DNA from: Phytophthora colocasiae
Lineage: Eukaryota; Oomycota; Peronosporomycetes; Peronosporales; Peronosporaceae
Direction of reading: 5' to 3'
NCBI GenBank assembly: GCA_018806915.1
Contig: JAGKQI010000043.1
Span: 310,001 to 374,000 of the forward strand
Length of the DNA: 64,000 nucleotides
The notes under the pieces: generated by a model
Database searches by the model: none
What the model was told of the DNA's origin: nothing
What the model saw: only the letters and a program-made list of their open reading frames with translations
Position numbers and translations under genes: made by a program
In this document: positions 10,871 to 20,408 of the stretch, one piece after another
Numbering within the stretch: the stretch's first letter is position 1
Layout: each line of letters begins with the position of its first letter

Positions 10871-11047
10871 CGTCGTCGCTCTTGGACACGTGGAGGATCG
10901 GAAATGAGGAGCCTTTAGCTGTCATGACTGAATTTTAGCCAATAAGAAGGCTGAATTGAAGTTATGTTCTGTTGAAAATGTCCAATCTACGTCAACTTAC
11001 ACTGGTGCTCAAAGTGCATTGGGACAAAATATACCGGACATAGTTTA
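10871..11047. promoter_or_regulatory. Short divergent promoter shared by OST3-like and glucosidase I genes
   Basis: The 177-bp gap contains a CCAAT box at 10939-10943. On the minus strand, TCCTCATTTC (10901-10910) resembles the oomycete initiator TCAYTYY, about 31 nt before the OST3-like start. The position suggests co-regulation of the two glycosylation genes, but no expression data are available. Confidence 0.4.
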
Positions 11048-13816
11048 ATGCAAATCAACAACGGACCATTTTTAGAGTTAGATCATTTTGGTCCAGCACC
11101 ACGTGGAGCTATTGCGATGGCTGTCCCGACCGCGGAGGAGAGCGCTCGGCGCTTCAAGATGGTCTACGTGGGGGCGTCATTAGTGGCTATGCTCATCTCC
11201 ACATACACGACGCTGTATGGGCCCATGGACTGGTCTGCTCCCGCCCAAAATGGTCCAAGTATTTTAGACCCATCGACTCTGAAGCAATTGACACAAGTTA
11301 ATTCAGGTCGTTATCGCTGGGGCACATATCGTCCTGGACTATATTTAGGACTCCGATCGCGAACAGAACCAGAATTTGTGTCTGCCGGACTATTATGGAC
11401 TTCCAAGCTTGAAGATGTGTCACAAATCCGTCACCAATGCCGTCAAGAGGACCGACTGCAACGTTACGGCTGGCTGCAACACGACGGGAGTCAATTTGGT
11501 CTTCAGAAAGTGGAGGATCAGTTTAATCGGCTGGAATTGAGCACCAGTTACGCTAAATTGCAGACGGAAATGGTCCACGGTTGGGCTGCCAGAGTGCAGG
11601 CAGCTCCATTGACACCTAGAGACGAGCTTTTGAGCCGCAGAAAAGTGCAAAATAACAAGATTTCCCTCTTCTTTTATGTGGATTTAGGTTGTGGAGACGA
11701 GAGTTTGGAGCTGGAGTGTCGGCAGAAGCTCCAGAACTTAGTAGAAGTAACAGCGGAGCCATTTGCAGTTCAGTGTGGGGAGCAGGAACAGTGTGTGCAG
11801 CTGGTTCTCGAGAGTGAAGGACGTGAAGACCACAAGACCCAGGGAGAAGCTCCTTTGACGTTCCAGATGCAGGTGCAGTTGAAGACCAAGTCAACAGTCC
11901 TCGGTGCTGAGCTCCACTACGCTGGCTTGAAAGACACCAACGTTCTCAATGTGAAGGACAGACTGGTGTCACTGGCTCAACGTCCAGGAGGAGAAGGAAA
12001 CAAAGACATGAGGGCTGACAAAGAGATCCATCTGGAAAATTTCATTGAAGAAGACAGTACAATCGTTGTGGTACAAGCGATTGTTGATGTTGACACAGAA
12101 ACCTTCCAAGAGAGTGACGTGACGCTGGATGTGCTGTTTAATGAAGCTGTGTCGGCTACAGGTGAAGAGGTCGTGAAGACCCGTATTGACACTCTCATCA
12201 CTGAAAAACTGGCCCAGTTCTCGCAGCAGTTTGACGACAAGTTCGAGAAAACTTTTCATTTGTCCACGAAGACGTGGCCATCAAGCAGTGGGGAAGAGAC
12301 TCTTTTCAACGCCAGTCTCGTGGCATTTGCCAAGGCGGCGTTCAGTAACTTGATCGGAGGAACAGGCTACTTCTACGGCAGTTCGTTGGTGCAACATGAC
12401 CCGGAAAAGCCTGACATCGTCGAGTCTCCTGTGAAGCCTCTCTTTACTGCTGTGCCGTCGCGGTCTTTTTTCCCGCGGGGATTCGTGTGGGACGAAGGAT
12501 TCCATCAGATCGGTATCTCGGCCTTTGACGACAGTGTCACACGCGATGTCATCGCCCACTGGCTTGGCTTAATGGAAGAGGATGGCTACATCGCTCGGGA
12601 GCAGATTCTAGGCCAAGCTGCACGTCGACGCGTACCTGCCGAATTCGTCGTGCAGCACGTAGAGCACGCAAACCCTCCAACACTTTTGCTGGCGTTGGAG
12701 AAGTTGTTGCAGTGGCACCAAAATGCGGATTCCGATCAGGAGATGAAGGAGTTTGTGCGCACTATTTTCCCGTTCTTGAAGCGCTGGTACAGTTGGTTCC
12801 TCAAGACTCAGTACGGCCCACACGATGCGAGTTTCCGTTGGCGTGGACGGCACCCGAAGGACGGCAAATTGATCTCCAATACGCTGTCGTCAGGTCTGGA
12901 CGACTACCCACGTGCATCACTTCCTGGCGAAGACGAGATGCACGTGGATCTGCTTTCATGGATGATCCGCTCCAGCAACGTCATGGCGAAGCTTGCCGCT
13001 TTCGTGGGGAGGGACAGCGACGTCGCGCTTTTCGAGTCCAACAGCGCTCACTTCTTTACGGGTCTGGACAAACACCACTGGAACGAGGAGGCTCAGTCGT
13101 ACTTCGACGTTGGCGAGCACAGTGAGAACGGTGTGATCGAGTACCAAGTGGCTGTGCGCTGCCGAAATGAACAAGGGCAAGTGGTGGATGCGACTGCTCC
13201 TTTAACAGCGATCGAGACGAAGCAGGTCAAGTGTCCAACCAGCCACCCGAACTTCATGTTCCCGCTGGGCGACGGTCGTGGTGGACTCCAGATGCTGCCT
13301 GTCTTCGTCCCACACACTACAAAGCTACAGCACGTCAAGCACGTTGGCTACGTGAGTGTGTTCCCGCTGCTGCTGAAGGTGCTGCCTCCGGATTCCCCTA
13401 AGCTGCTGGCATTGCTGAAGCAGATCACGGACCCGGCGCAGTTGTGGTCTCCGTTTGGACTGCGGTCGTTGTCGACGTTGGACCAGTTCTACGAGCAGGA
13501 GAACGCACCTGGAGACAACCCGTACTGGCGTGGATCGATCTGGATGAACGCCAACTACCTGGCTCTGGATGCGCTACACCACTATGCACATCCGAGCACG
13601 GGCAGTCCATTCCAGAAGGAGTTCACCGACGCGTACACTGCTCTGCGTGCGAACGTGATCGCTAATATCTACCGAGAGTACGAGCGCACTGGATACCTGT
13701 GGGAGCAGTACAGTGGCGACATCCGCGCGGGTCAACACTACGGACACGGGCAAAGATGTCACCCGTTTTCAGGTTGGACAGCGCTGGTGGTGAACATCAT
13801 GGCAGAAATGTACTAG
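11048..13816 (+). CDS. MOGS: Mannosyl-oligosaccharide glucosidase (alpha-glucosidase I, GH63)
   Basis: A single exon of up to 922 aa. An inner ATG at 11117 (residue 24, MAVPTAEESARR) is an equally likely start, giving 899 aa. A short basic N-terminus is followed by one membrane anchor (MVYVGASLVAMLISTYTTLY), as in type II ER glucosidase I. The luminal part has the GH63 hallmarks FPRGFVWDEGFHQIGI, TLSSGLDDYPRASLPG, NPYWRGSIWMNANYLALDAL and the C-terminal GHGQRCHPFSGWTALVVNIM. These regions hold the acidic catalytic residues of the family. The enzyme removes the outermost alpha-1,2 glucose from Glc3Man9GlcNAc2 just after transfer by oligosaccharyltransferase, whose subunit is encoded next door. 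The length fits the family, with no lesion seen. Confidence 0.93.
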   Translation: MQINNGPFLELDHFGPAPRGAIAMAVPTAEESARRFKMVYVGASLVAMLISTYTTLYGPMDWSAPAQNGPSILDPSTLKQLTQVNSGRYRWGTYRPGLYLGLRSRTEPEFVSAGLLWTSKLEDVSQIRHQCRQEDRLQRYGWLQHDGSQFGLQKVEDQFNRLELSTSYAKLQTEMVHGWAARVQAAPLTPRDELLSRRKVQNNKISLFFYVDLGCGDESLELECRQKLQNLVEVTAEPFAVQCGEQEQCVQLVLESEGREDHKTQGEAPLTFQMQVQLKTKSTVLGAELHYAGLKDTNVLNVKDRLVSLAQRPGGEGNKDMRADKEIHLENFIEEDSTIVVVQAIVDVDTETFQESDVTLDVLFNEAVSATGEEVVKTRIDTLITEKLAQFSQQFDDKFEKTFHLSTKTWPSSSGEETLFNASLVAFAKAAFSNLIGGTGYFYGSSLVQHDPEKPDIVESPVKPLFTAVPSRSFFPRGFVWDEGFHQIGISAFDDSVTRDVIAHWLGLMEEDGYIAREQILGQAARRRVPAEFVVQHVEHANPPTLLLALEKLLQWHQNADSDQEMKEFVRTIFPFLKRWYSWFLKTQYGPHDASFRWRGRHPKDGKLISNTLSSGLDDYPRASLPGEDEMHVDLLSWMIRSSNVMAKLAAFVGRDSDVALFESNSAHFFTGLDKHHWNEEAQSYFDVGEHSENGVIEYQVAVRCRNEQGQVVDATAPLTAIETKQVKCPTSHPNFMFPLGDGRGGLQMLPVFVPHTTKLQHVKHVGYVSVFPLLLKVLPPDSPKLLALLKQITDPAQLWSPFGLRSLSTLDQFYEQENAPGDNPYWRGSIWMNANYLALDALHHYAHPSTGSPFQKEFTDAYTALRANVIANIYREYERTGYLWEQYSGDIRAGQHYGHGQRCHPFSGWTALVVNIMAEMY

Positions 13817-13894
13817 AGATGATTCGAAATGTTATACATTGTATGTATAAAAAGATTGGAGCTTCACAATACGGTCAATTTTGGGAAATACCAA

Positions 13895-14565
13895 TACCGT
13901 AAATGACAGAAAGACACACTCAGCGACGTGCTCGAAAATGCTGTCATCGCAAATCGCCGAAAATGCTTCTTTGTGTCATGTCATGGCGTCGAAAATGCTT
14001 CTTTGTGTCATCTATCTAAATGGCTACACTTCTACTGCATTTACAGGATACATGTTTCACTCGTCTGCCAATGTTTTTCTGTAAAAAGCACTGTGGAGGC
14101 TTTATAGGACGCCCATTTTCGCATAAGTGTACCGCAAATGTTCCCCGGAAAGCGCTACCGGAGCTTGTTTGCCAGCATAATATCACAGTTAAAAGCATAC
14201 ATCCACCTAGCCCAAACATTAAGGTGTTCTGCTTAAGACAAGCTGAAAATGTGCGAGTCCATTATCACGTATGGCTGCCGTCAACAGCGACACACAAGTC
14301 CATTATCACGTACGGCCGCCAACGATAGTCACGTACGAGTCCACCGTCACGTACGGCGACAAATGGTACTTTTAAATTGAGATATCACTCAGGACCCATG
14401 ACACATCACCACGAAAATGCCATACGTGTTATGTCATCAGACTTTCGTGAAAATGCTTTTAAATGTCATCGCAACGCGCCGAAAATGCTTTTATCTGTCA
14501 TTTTTAACATAAAAAATACGAAAATGCTTCTTTTTGGCGGGTGTGTCTTTCTGTCATTTACGGTA
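13895..14565. mobile_element. MITE-like element with 25-bp perfect terminal inverted repeats
   Basis: The ends 13895-13919 (TACCGTAAATGACAGAAAGA then CACAC) and 14541-14565 are exact reverse complements. The element is 671 bp and is flanked by a direct CAA on both sides (13892-13894 and 14566-14568), a possible 3-bp target duplication. Inside, a short motif around CGAAAATGCTT...TGTCAT recurs at least six times near both ends, and CACGTACG-type motifs recur in the centre. No coding capacity is visible. It looks like a non-autonomous DNA transposon; the superfamily is unknown. Confidence 0.8.
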
Positions 14566-14860
14566 CAACTCACAACTTCTTGAGCTCCTCCACGGCCAGT
14601 CTGGTAAGGTCTGGCACCTTCCAGCTTGGTAAAAAAAACACTGTACCTCTTTCCCGTGTTCGTTTCATCGCAACTTGATGAGCACAGCGCCTGTAAAGAG
14701 AAACCCACTCAACAAAACCCACACATGTGACCTAACCTCCGCAAGATTCGAATCGCATTTGGGTGCGGACTAATCCCGAGTACTGGAAGCCGGAAATCGA
14801 GTACACATACCGGTTACCGACAATACCGCCAGCGCCGGCCGAAACCCGGTAGAATTCCAA
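14566..14860. other. Intergenic spacer between two MITE-like elements
   Basis: No coding frame, repeat structure or regulatory motif stands out in these 295 bases. Confidence 0.5.
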
Positions 14861-15223
14861 GTACAAATAACGACGGAAAAAGACGACGGACTCAAAAAGA
14901 CGTCGTTAGTCTAGCAATGTTCATCCGACCACCTGGTGAAAAACTCACTAAGAATACAAAAAAAGTTAACCATTTTCCGCAAATCACTTCTTCGATTGGT
15001 TGAATATTATTTATAATAGCTGTAAACTTTGCTTTGCCGATTCTATTGGATAAAACAGAATTTTGTAATGAACAAAAATTGGACTTTGGGACATAGATTT
15101 CAATTTTGAGCCAATAGAAAACAGTAATGCCAGACGTCGTGTTTTTCCGTCGTGTAAGCTGCCCGTTCTTAACTATTGAAAGCACTAACATTTCCCGGCG
15201 GGTTTTTCCGTCGTTATTTGTAC
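14861..15223. mobile_element. Short MITE-like element with 21-bp perfect terminal inverted repeats
   Basis: The ends GTACAAATAACGACGGAAAA+A (14861-14881) and its exact reverse complement (15203-15223) bound a 363-bp AT-rich unit. Inner copies of GACGTCGT and TTTTTCCGTCGT repeat the terminal motif in both orientations. The flanks share only AA, so the target duplication is unclear. There is no ORF. Confidence 0.75.
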
Positions 15224-15351
15224 AATGGCAGAATTCCGCGTACAAAAATTTGGCGGGAAAAAAGTACCAGGGAAACCTGGCAGAATGCGGCTAAGAACTA
15301 GTCAGCCATAACGAAGCATTCATTAATTTAACTCATTTATTGTCCGTAATA

Positions 15352-16080
15352 CTGGGGTTTAAGCCCGCGTGCTCCGCACACGGAGCGTTAAACCGCCAGC
15401 CTAAGCCCGCTCCGGCTTCGCCTTCGCTTGATCCGTCGACAGCGCTGTTTAAGCTCGTGTGCTTCGCACACGGAGCATTAAACCACCAGCCAGCGTTCTC
15501 CACCGCGCTTGTCCTCTCTCTGCTGTCCTTTACTGCCCAGCTACGCGCTCCGCGCAATCCCAGCCACCCCTAGCGGCTCGCTATGCTCGCGAGTACAGAC
15601 CCTAAGCCCGCTCCGGCTTCGCCTGCGCTTGATCCGTCGACAGCGCTGGGGTTTAAGCCCGTGTGCTTCGCACACGGAGCATTAAACCACCAGCCAGCGT
15701 TCTCCACCGCGCTTGTCCTCTCTCTGCTGTCCTTTACTGCCCAGCTACGCGCTCCGCGCAATCCCAGCCACCCCTAGCGGCTCGCTATGCTCGCGAGTAC
15801 AGACCCTAAGCCCGCTCCGGCTTCGCCTGCGCTTGATCCGTCGACAGCGCTGGGGTTTATGCCCGTGTGCTTCGCACACGGAGCATTAAACCACCAGCCA
15901 GCGTTCTCCACCGCGCTTGTCCTCTCTCTGCTGTCCTTTACTGCCCAGCTACGCGCTCCGCGCGATCCCAGCCACCCCTAGCAGCTCGCTACGCTCGCGA
16001 TTGCAGACCCTAAGCCCGCTCCGGCTTCGCCTTCGCTTGATCCATCGGCAGCGTTGCTAAGCCCGCGTGCTCCGCCGCGC
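15352..16080. repeat. 204-bp tandem repeat array with hairpin-forming motif
   Basis: Full units start at 15402 (201 bp), 15603 (204 bp) and 15807 (204 bp), with a partial copy before 15402 and another from 16011 to about 16080. Each unit carries a long palindrome GTTTAA..CCGTGTGC-TTC-GCACACGG..TTAAAC and smaller ones (GCTCGCTATGCTCGCGAG, GCTCCGGCTTCGCC). All units keep an open frame of about 64 codons, but the product is only a translated repeat with no family features. Units are nearly identical, so the array is young or homogenised. Confidence 0.85.
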
Positions 16081-16352
16081 TTGGCTTGTTCTCGAGTCGT
16101 TGTTAGCTAGTAAAACCGCAAAAGTACCGGTACGAACTGACCTCAATTCGTTTAGCAAAACCTCTCAAAGTCGGTTGGTGTACTCGGGATCCGGCCACTG
16201 GTACTCGGAATTAATCCCCTTCCAATCGCATTTCTTCTTTGTAAAATATACGATGTTACATCTTGGTATCCAAGATACAGGAGACACTTCTCCTGCTCCA
16301 CCTCGCTCAACTGCATCGAGGGTTTTTTACGACCCCGGCTCAGGTCCTTTAA

Positions 16353-16550
16353 AGTAATAAATTATTACTAATAATAGGATCTATTACTTCATCCATTGAA
16401 TATAATAATGCAGGAATAGAAGTCCAAATAATTTCAATAGTAGCACCATGTACAACAGTTGCTGGAATTTTATAACCTGAGAAAAACTATTTTCAATTAA
16501 TAATGCACGATCACCACTATGTTGATGATTTATTAAACTTTTATCTTTAG
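16353..16550 (-). pseudogene. cox2: Nuclear copy of a mitochondrial cox2 fragment (NUMT)
   Basis: This stretch is far richer in A/T than its surroundings. On the minus strand it reads [20 protein letters not shown] and then [14 protein letters not shown], which are the HGTTIEIIW and YSMDEVIDP signatures of cytochrome c oxidase subunit 2. About a dozen residues normally between them are missing, and the frame is closed on both sides. The segment next to it (16481-16550) is equally A/T-rich and may be more organelle DNA that I could not place. It ends where the inverted-repeat element begins. Confidence 0.7.
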
Positions 16551-17536
16551 AGACCTTTCGGAGCGGATGTTGGTTGTTGGTTGCGGGAACAGCGAGTACA
16601 ACTGTCGCGTTCGTGCAACCCGCAACCTGCAAATGCTTTTTTTTTCTTTCGGAGCTCTTTAGATGTGGGAACGGCTCTTCGTGACTCTTTATCACCTAAG
16701 CTCAGACACTCGAAGAACAGCGCGACCAAAGGATCATGCCACGAGTAACTAGACCACGAACGAGGGGCTTGGCAGCTCTCATGATGGCGCTGTACTATCA
16801 TGATTCCAGCTACGATCACGCCTTGTGTGCTGCTTTGCTGGTCAGGCCTTCGGTAGAGCGGCCCCTTGTCCCTGACTCTCGCTTTAGCCCCGACACGTGT
16901 ACGGATGCAAATGCGCTCGAAGACTACAGATTTAAAAGCGATAAACTCATGCAGCTTACAGATCTATTACTGATTAAAGTTTGGACTTCCATTAAGCGTA
17001 CCAGCAGCAGCCATGCTTTTCTGATGCTGCCAAACTTTGCATTTAAAGGGCATGTCCTTGTTCACCTGGATGGCGTGTAAGTAGTCTTCATCGGGGCCAA
17101 ATCGCTTGGGGAGTGTAGCAGAGCGATCCACAGCGGGGATAATTTCGTTTGCCGAGTGATCATCTCCGTCATCCGCACCTCCGTTCTTGTAGTTTGTGTC
17201 TAGCGCGGTCGCCTCTTGCCCAGACGATAGCGCGGGGGAGAGTGTGGAGAGCGCCATGATCGAGTTCGAATTCTTTGCGATCTTCGAGCGGTGCGAGGCT
17301 AGACCTGTAGAACTTAGTGCAGCTCTTCTACATCAAAAACTGGAGAATTTCATCATAGACAGATTTCCACAACCTACATCGTTGTGGGATACGAAGCCTC
17401 CGTTGGCGGTATTTCCAACATGGATGTTGGAACGAAAGGTCGTGGCCGGAAGTGATTAGTAAGCAGCTATAATTTTGCACCTTTTACGCGTGTCGTTCCC
17501 GCAACCAACAACCAACATCCGCTCCGAAAGGTCTCT
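16549..17536. mobile_element. Harbinger-like element with 42-bp perfect terminal inverted repeats
   Basis: The ends 16549-16590 (AGAGACCTTTCGGAGCGGAT...) and 17495-17536 are exact inverted copies. TTT on both sides (16546-16548 and 17537-17539) may be a 3-bp target duplication. A plus-strand ORF at 16736-17080 (about 114 aa) contains EDYRFKSDKLMQLTDLLL, which resembles the N-terminal part of PIF/Harbinger nucleases. No catalytic region follows, so the element is a degenerate or internally deleted copy. The class call is tentative. Confidence 0.55.
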
Positions 17537-18160
17537 TTTATTAGCCTTTCACTTAAAGCTATCAAAAAAAACACAAAATATCATAAACACCATACATTCC
17601 CTGACAAACACAATGGGATCCAGCTCAGCACCATGACAGAGACGGCTCATCTGCCAGCATCCTGTCAGTCAGTTTGCCGTTAGGTCTAGGTTAAGGTGTC
17701 TCACCTCCCCTCCCTCCCCATTTAAGAACCTGACTGGGTGGACTGAGCGCGGCCTTCAGCGGAGCGTGTCGTCAGTGGTCTGCAGCGCGCGGCCTGTGCG
17801 GCGGGGGTGTCGTCGGTGGCCTGCAGTGCGTGGACAGCAGGGCAGGAGAAGCGTCGGTGGCCTGTTGCGCTAGGCTGGCGCGACCAGCGCATAGCCACAG
17901 ATCAGCTCTACGCGCTGGTCGTCTGCTGCCTGCCTGGACATTTGCGTGCATAACGCAATGAGCGTCATGTTGGTCGCTGGAGGATCGATACACAATCTCG
18001 TAAGTGCAATAAGTGTTATGGTTGCTTTTACTCCAGGGTGTTATATTTTCGTCGTTAACATGATGCGTTCTGTATGTGTGGTTTAGTCTGTTACTGTGTA
18101 GATAATGGCAAGCATAATGGATATGTGAGTGCTGCAAACGTGTGTTATTATCATTCCTAC
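17537..18160. other. Spacer without a recognisable gene
   Basis: The sequence begins A/T-rich and turns G/C-rich with repeated TGCGCGGCCTG- and GTCGGTGGCCTG-like phrases near 17780-17860. It might contain the missing end of the MULE element, but I found no inverted partner beyond 19.9 kb. Confidence 0.4.
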
Positions 18161-19916
18161 CTACAGACGCTGAAGCGCGTGGCCAATACTTTGCGGGCGC
18201 CCAGCGTTTCGAACTCGCTTCCTGTTTACAAGGATTTCCTCGCCTGACTCGTCCACTACGCTGCGGGACTGCTGGGCAAACAGCAAGTGACAGCAGTACC
18301 CCATTTTGAAGTGGTATTTACAGGGACAGTATGCAGCCCGAAGGTCGACCGGCCAGCCAGTACGAGGCTGGCCCTCGACCTCCATGCGCGCGTAGTGAAC
18401 ACCGAACTGGGCGGAAATCGCCATGTCCTCTCTCGCACGGTTGAGATCCGGGACGAACGTCCTCACAGGAGGCAGCGCACGCACATGTACCAGTTCCTGG
18501 GTCGGCGTCACCAAGGAGAAAGTCGATGCTGGATCTGGTGACTACGTTTTCGCAGAGCAGGCCACGGCGACGAAGCCCACGTGTGCGGGTCTGGAGCGTC
18601 GTTGCGCAGGAAGGCGCGAGGGCGAATCGAGGCAACGCCATGGAGCGGTGACCGCAACATGCAAGTAGCTGCGCAAGCAGCAATCCCATTTTCAGCTGGC
18701 GGTGATGCGTGTAGTCGCGCTTCAGCGCCCGGTTGAACTGCTCAACAGGGTTGTTGGTGGTGGCGAACCCGGGCGGGGTAAGAAAGCACTGCCAGTTCGC
18801 GAAGTTGCCCTCGAGCCACTGGGACTTCACGTATGTGGCAAATGCGGCGAGGTCAGCGTGCCCAGCCCACTCCTTCAGCATGGCCGCCTTCTTGTCCACG
18901 TACTCGCTCTTGCTCTGCGCAAAGTGCAAGTCGTAGACGCCCTTGTACACTAATGCAGAGAGCTTCGAGCTCAATCCGCGAGTCCTCTCGCGCAGCTTTA
19001 GCTACGTGGTAGAAACACATGAGGTACGTAAATGAGCAGTCGGCGAAGACACTGCGGAAGGCTTTGTGTTGTGCCTTGTCTGCATCTCCAAGAACGAACT
19101 TCACCTGCCACTCCGCACCGTTGATCCGAGCATACACACGGCGTAGCGCAAACGAGCGCCGCTTCAAAGTGCACGTACTGGAGCTGCGACGTGATGAAAA
19201 GCGCCACCAGGTGGAAAGTTCTGGTGGTGTCGGTGATGCCGCAGACAAGAACAGGTAACCAACGCTGTTCAGTTTGAACGTAGCGTCGAGGTGCAACACA
19301 AAGGTGCTCGCGTCCCGCGCAGCGTTGCGCAGAAGTGCCTTGGTGGTCATGCCGATCAAGAACGGCCGAGGATCTGAGCCGTTTCCGATCTCGGGAGGCC
19401 AGAGGTATCATGCGCACTAGTGAACGTAAAGGCATCGTGGTCGCCTTCACGTCCACTAAATGCGGATGCCCGCACCGCCTCCACAATCGCCTTGAGCTTG
19501 TCGTTGCCGCCGAGCCGCGTTCGACGAAAGTGATGCACAATGTTTTGCACCGAGCGCAGGCTGGGTAGTACGGCAGGACGGAGACCAAACTTGCGTCCCA
19601 ATGCGTGCCGGATGCGTAGCGGCATCAGGTTTTCGCGGGCCAGCTCCTTGATGAAGTCCCGCTGCTGCGGCGTGATGCACAACTTGGACGGCGTTCGCGC
19701 GCGCGAATGGTGCTCGCCTAACTCGTGGATGTCGGCGACGTCGGTCTCCTGACAGACCAGCACCTTCAGCCGCCATGGGCAGACCTGGTAGGGAACTGCG
19801 TCCGTGCAGTGCTTGCAGGCGCAGCGCAGCACCTTGTAGCGCATAGAATGCGGAATGCCGCTGCTGCAAGCCGCGCATGACATCAGCTGGCTCTTGACAG
19901 TCTTCCACGTTTTCAT
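18161..19916 (-). pseudogene. MULE (Mutator-like) transposase relic, copy 1
   Basis: Read from 19916 downward, the pieces lie in shifting frames. A Cys-rich N-terminus (SCAACSSGIPHS, CACKHC) and an FLYWCH/WRKY-like region are followed by the DDE core: LHLDATFKLNSVGY, then KFVLGDADKAQHKAF, then CFYHV, then TTNNPVEQFNRALKRDYTH. The end holds a SWIM-type zinc finger (YCPCKYHFKMGYCCHLLFA). This order is diagnostic of MULE transposases. Frameshifts lie near 18496, 18990, 19254 and 19388 (copy-specific), and one near 19160 is shared with copy 2. The C-terminal SWIM part is present only in this copy because the tandem duplication begins inside it. Confidence 0.85.
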
Positions 19917-20332
19917 TCCTTGAGAAGGAAAGCGGTGTCTTCGGACGAAACACCGCTACAGAGCAGGTTCCAGGCGTGTGGGCGGGGCATTGTCGAGAAG
20001 CGAGTGGGGATCTAGGCGAGAAAGAACTTATTTAGAAGTAGAGAGAGTTTGAAGCAGCAAGGTCTCGGACGAGCGCCACCAGTCAAGTTGTACTTTAGGC
20101 TGCGCAGCGCGTGATGTGATTGGGTAAAATCTTCAAATAGAGGTATATGATTGGGTGAATAGTATTGGTTGTGCTGGTGCGCACTAAGGGATGTTTGCTT
20201 ATAAATTCTTGTGGTTTCCTGTGATTTAGCGGTGCCCGCGAATGTTTTTATGTGGTGAAAACACGTGGTATTGTGTTTGTCAGCGTGCATGGTGTTTTTC
20301 AGGCATTTGTGGTGGTTTTGGAACTTTGTCCA

Positions 20333-20375
20333 AAAAAAATATTTGTTTGTGTGTACCACAAACAAATATTTTTTT
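20333..20375. repeat. 19-bp perfect hairpin just before the 401-aa ORF (copy 1)
   Basis: The arms AAAAAAATATTTGTTTGTG (20333-20351) and CACAAACAAATATTTTTTT (20357-20375) pair perfectly around a 5-nt loop, 33 nt before the ATG at 20409. It could be a transcript hairpin or a back-to-back relic of two element ends. Confidence 0.8.
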
Positions 20376-20408
20376 CCCAGCCAGTCTAGGATTAGCAGGA
20401 CCTGCAGT

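Noticed and set aside
13895..14565. Regularly repeated CGAAAATGCTT motifs considered as a CRISPR-like array
   Set aside because: Spacing is irregular, the host is eukaryotic, and the motifs lie inside perfect terminal inverted repeats, which marks a transposon.
15583..15981. Repeated 64-codon ORFs starting MLASTDPKPAPASP
   Set aside because: They are translations of the 204-bp tandem repeat unit; openness follows from repetition and there is no domain or start context.
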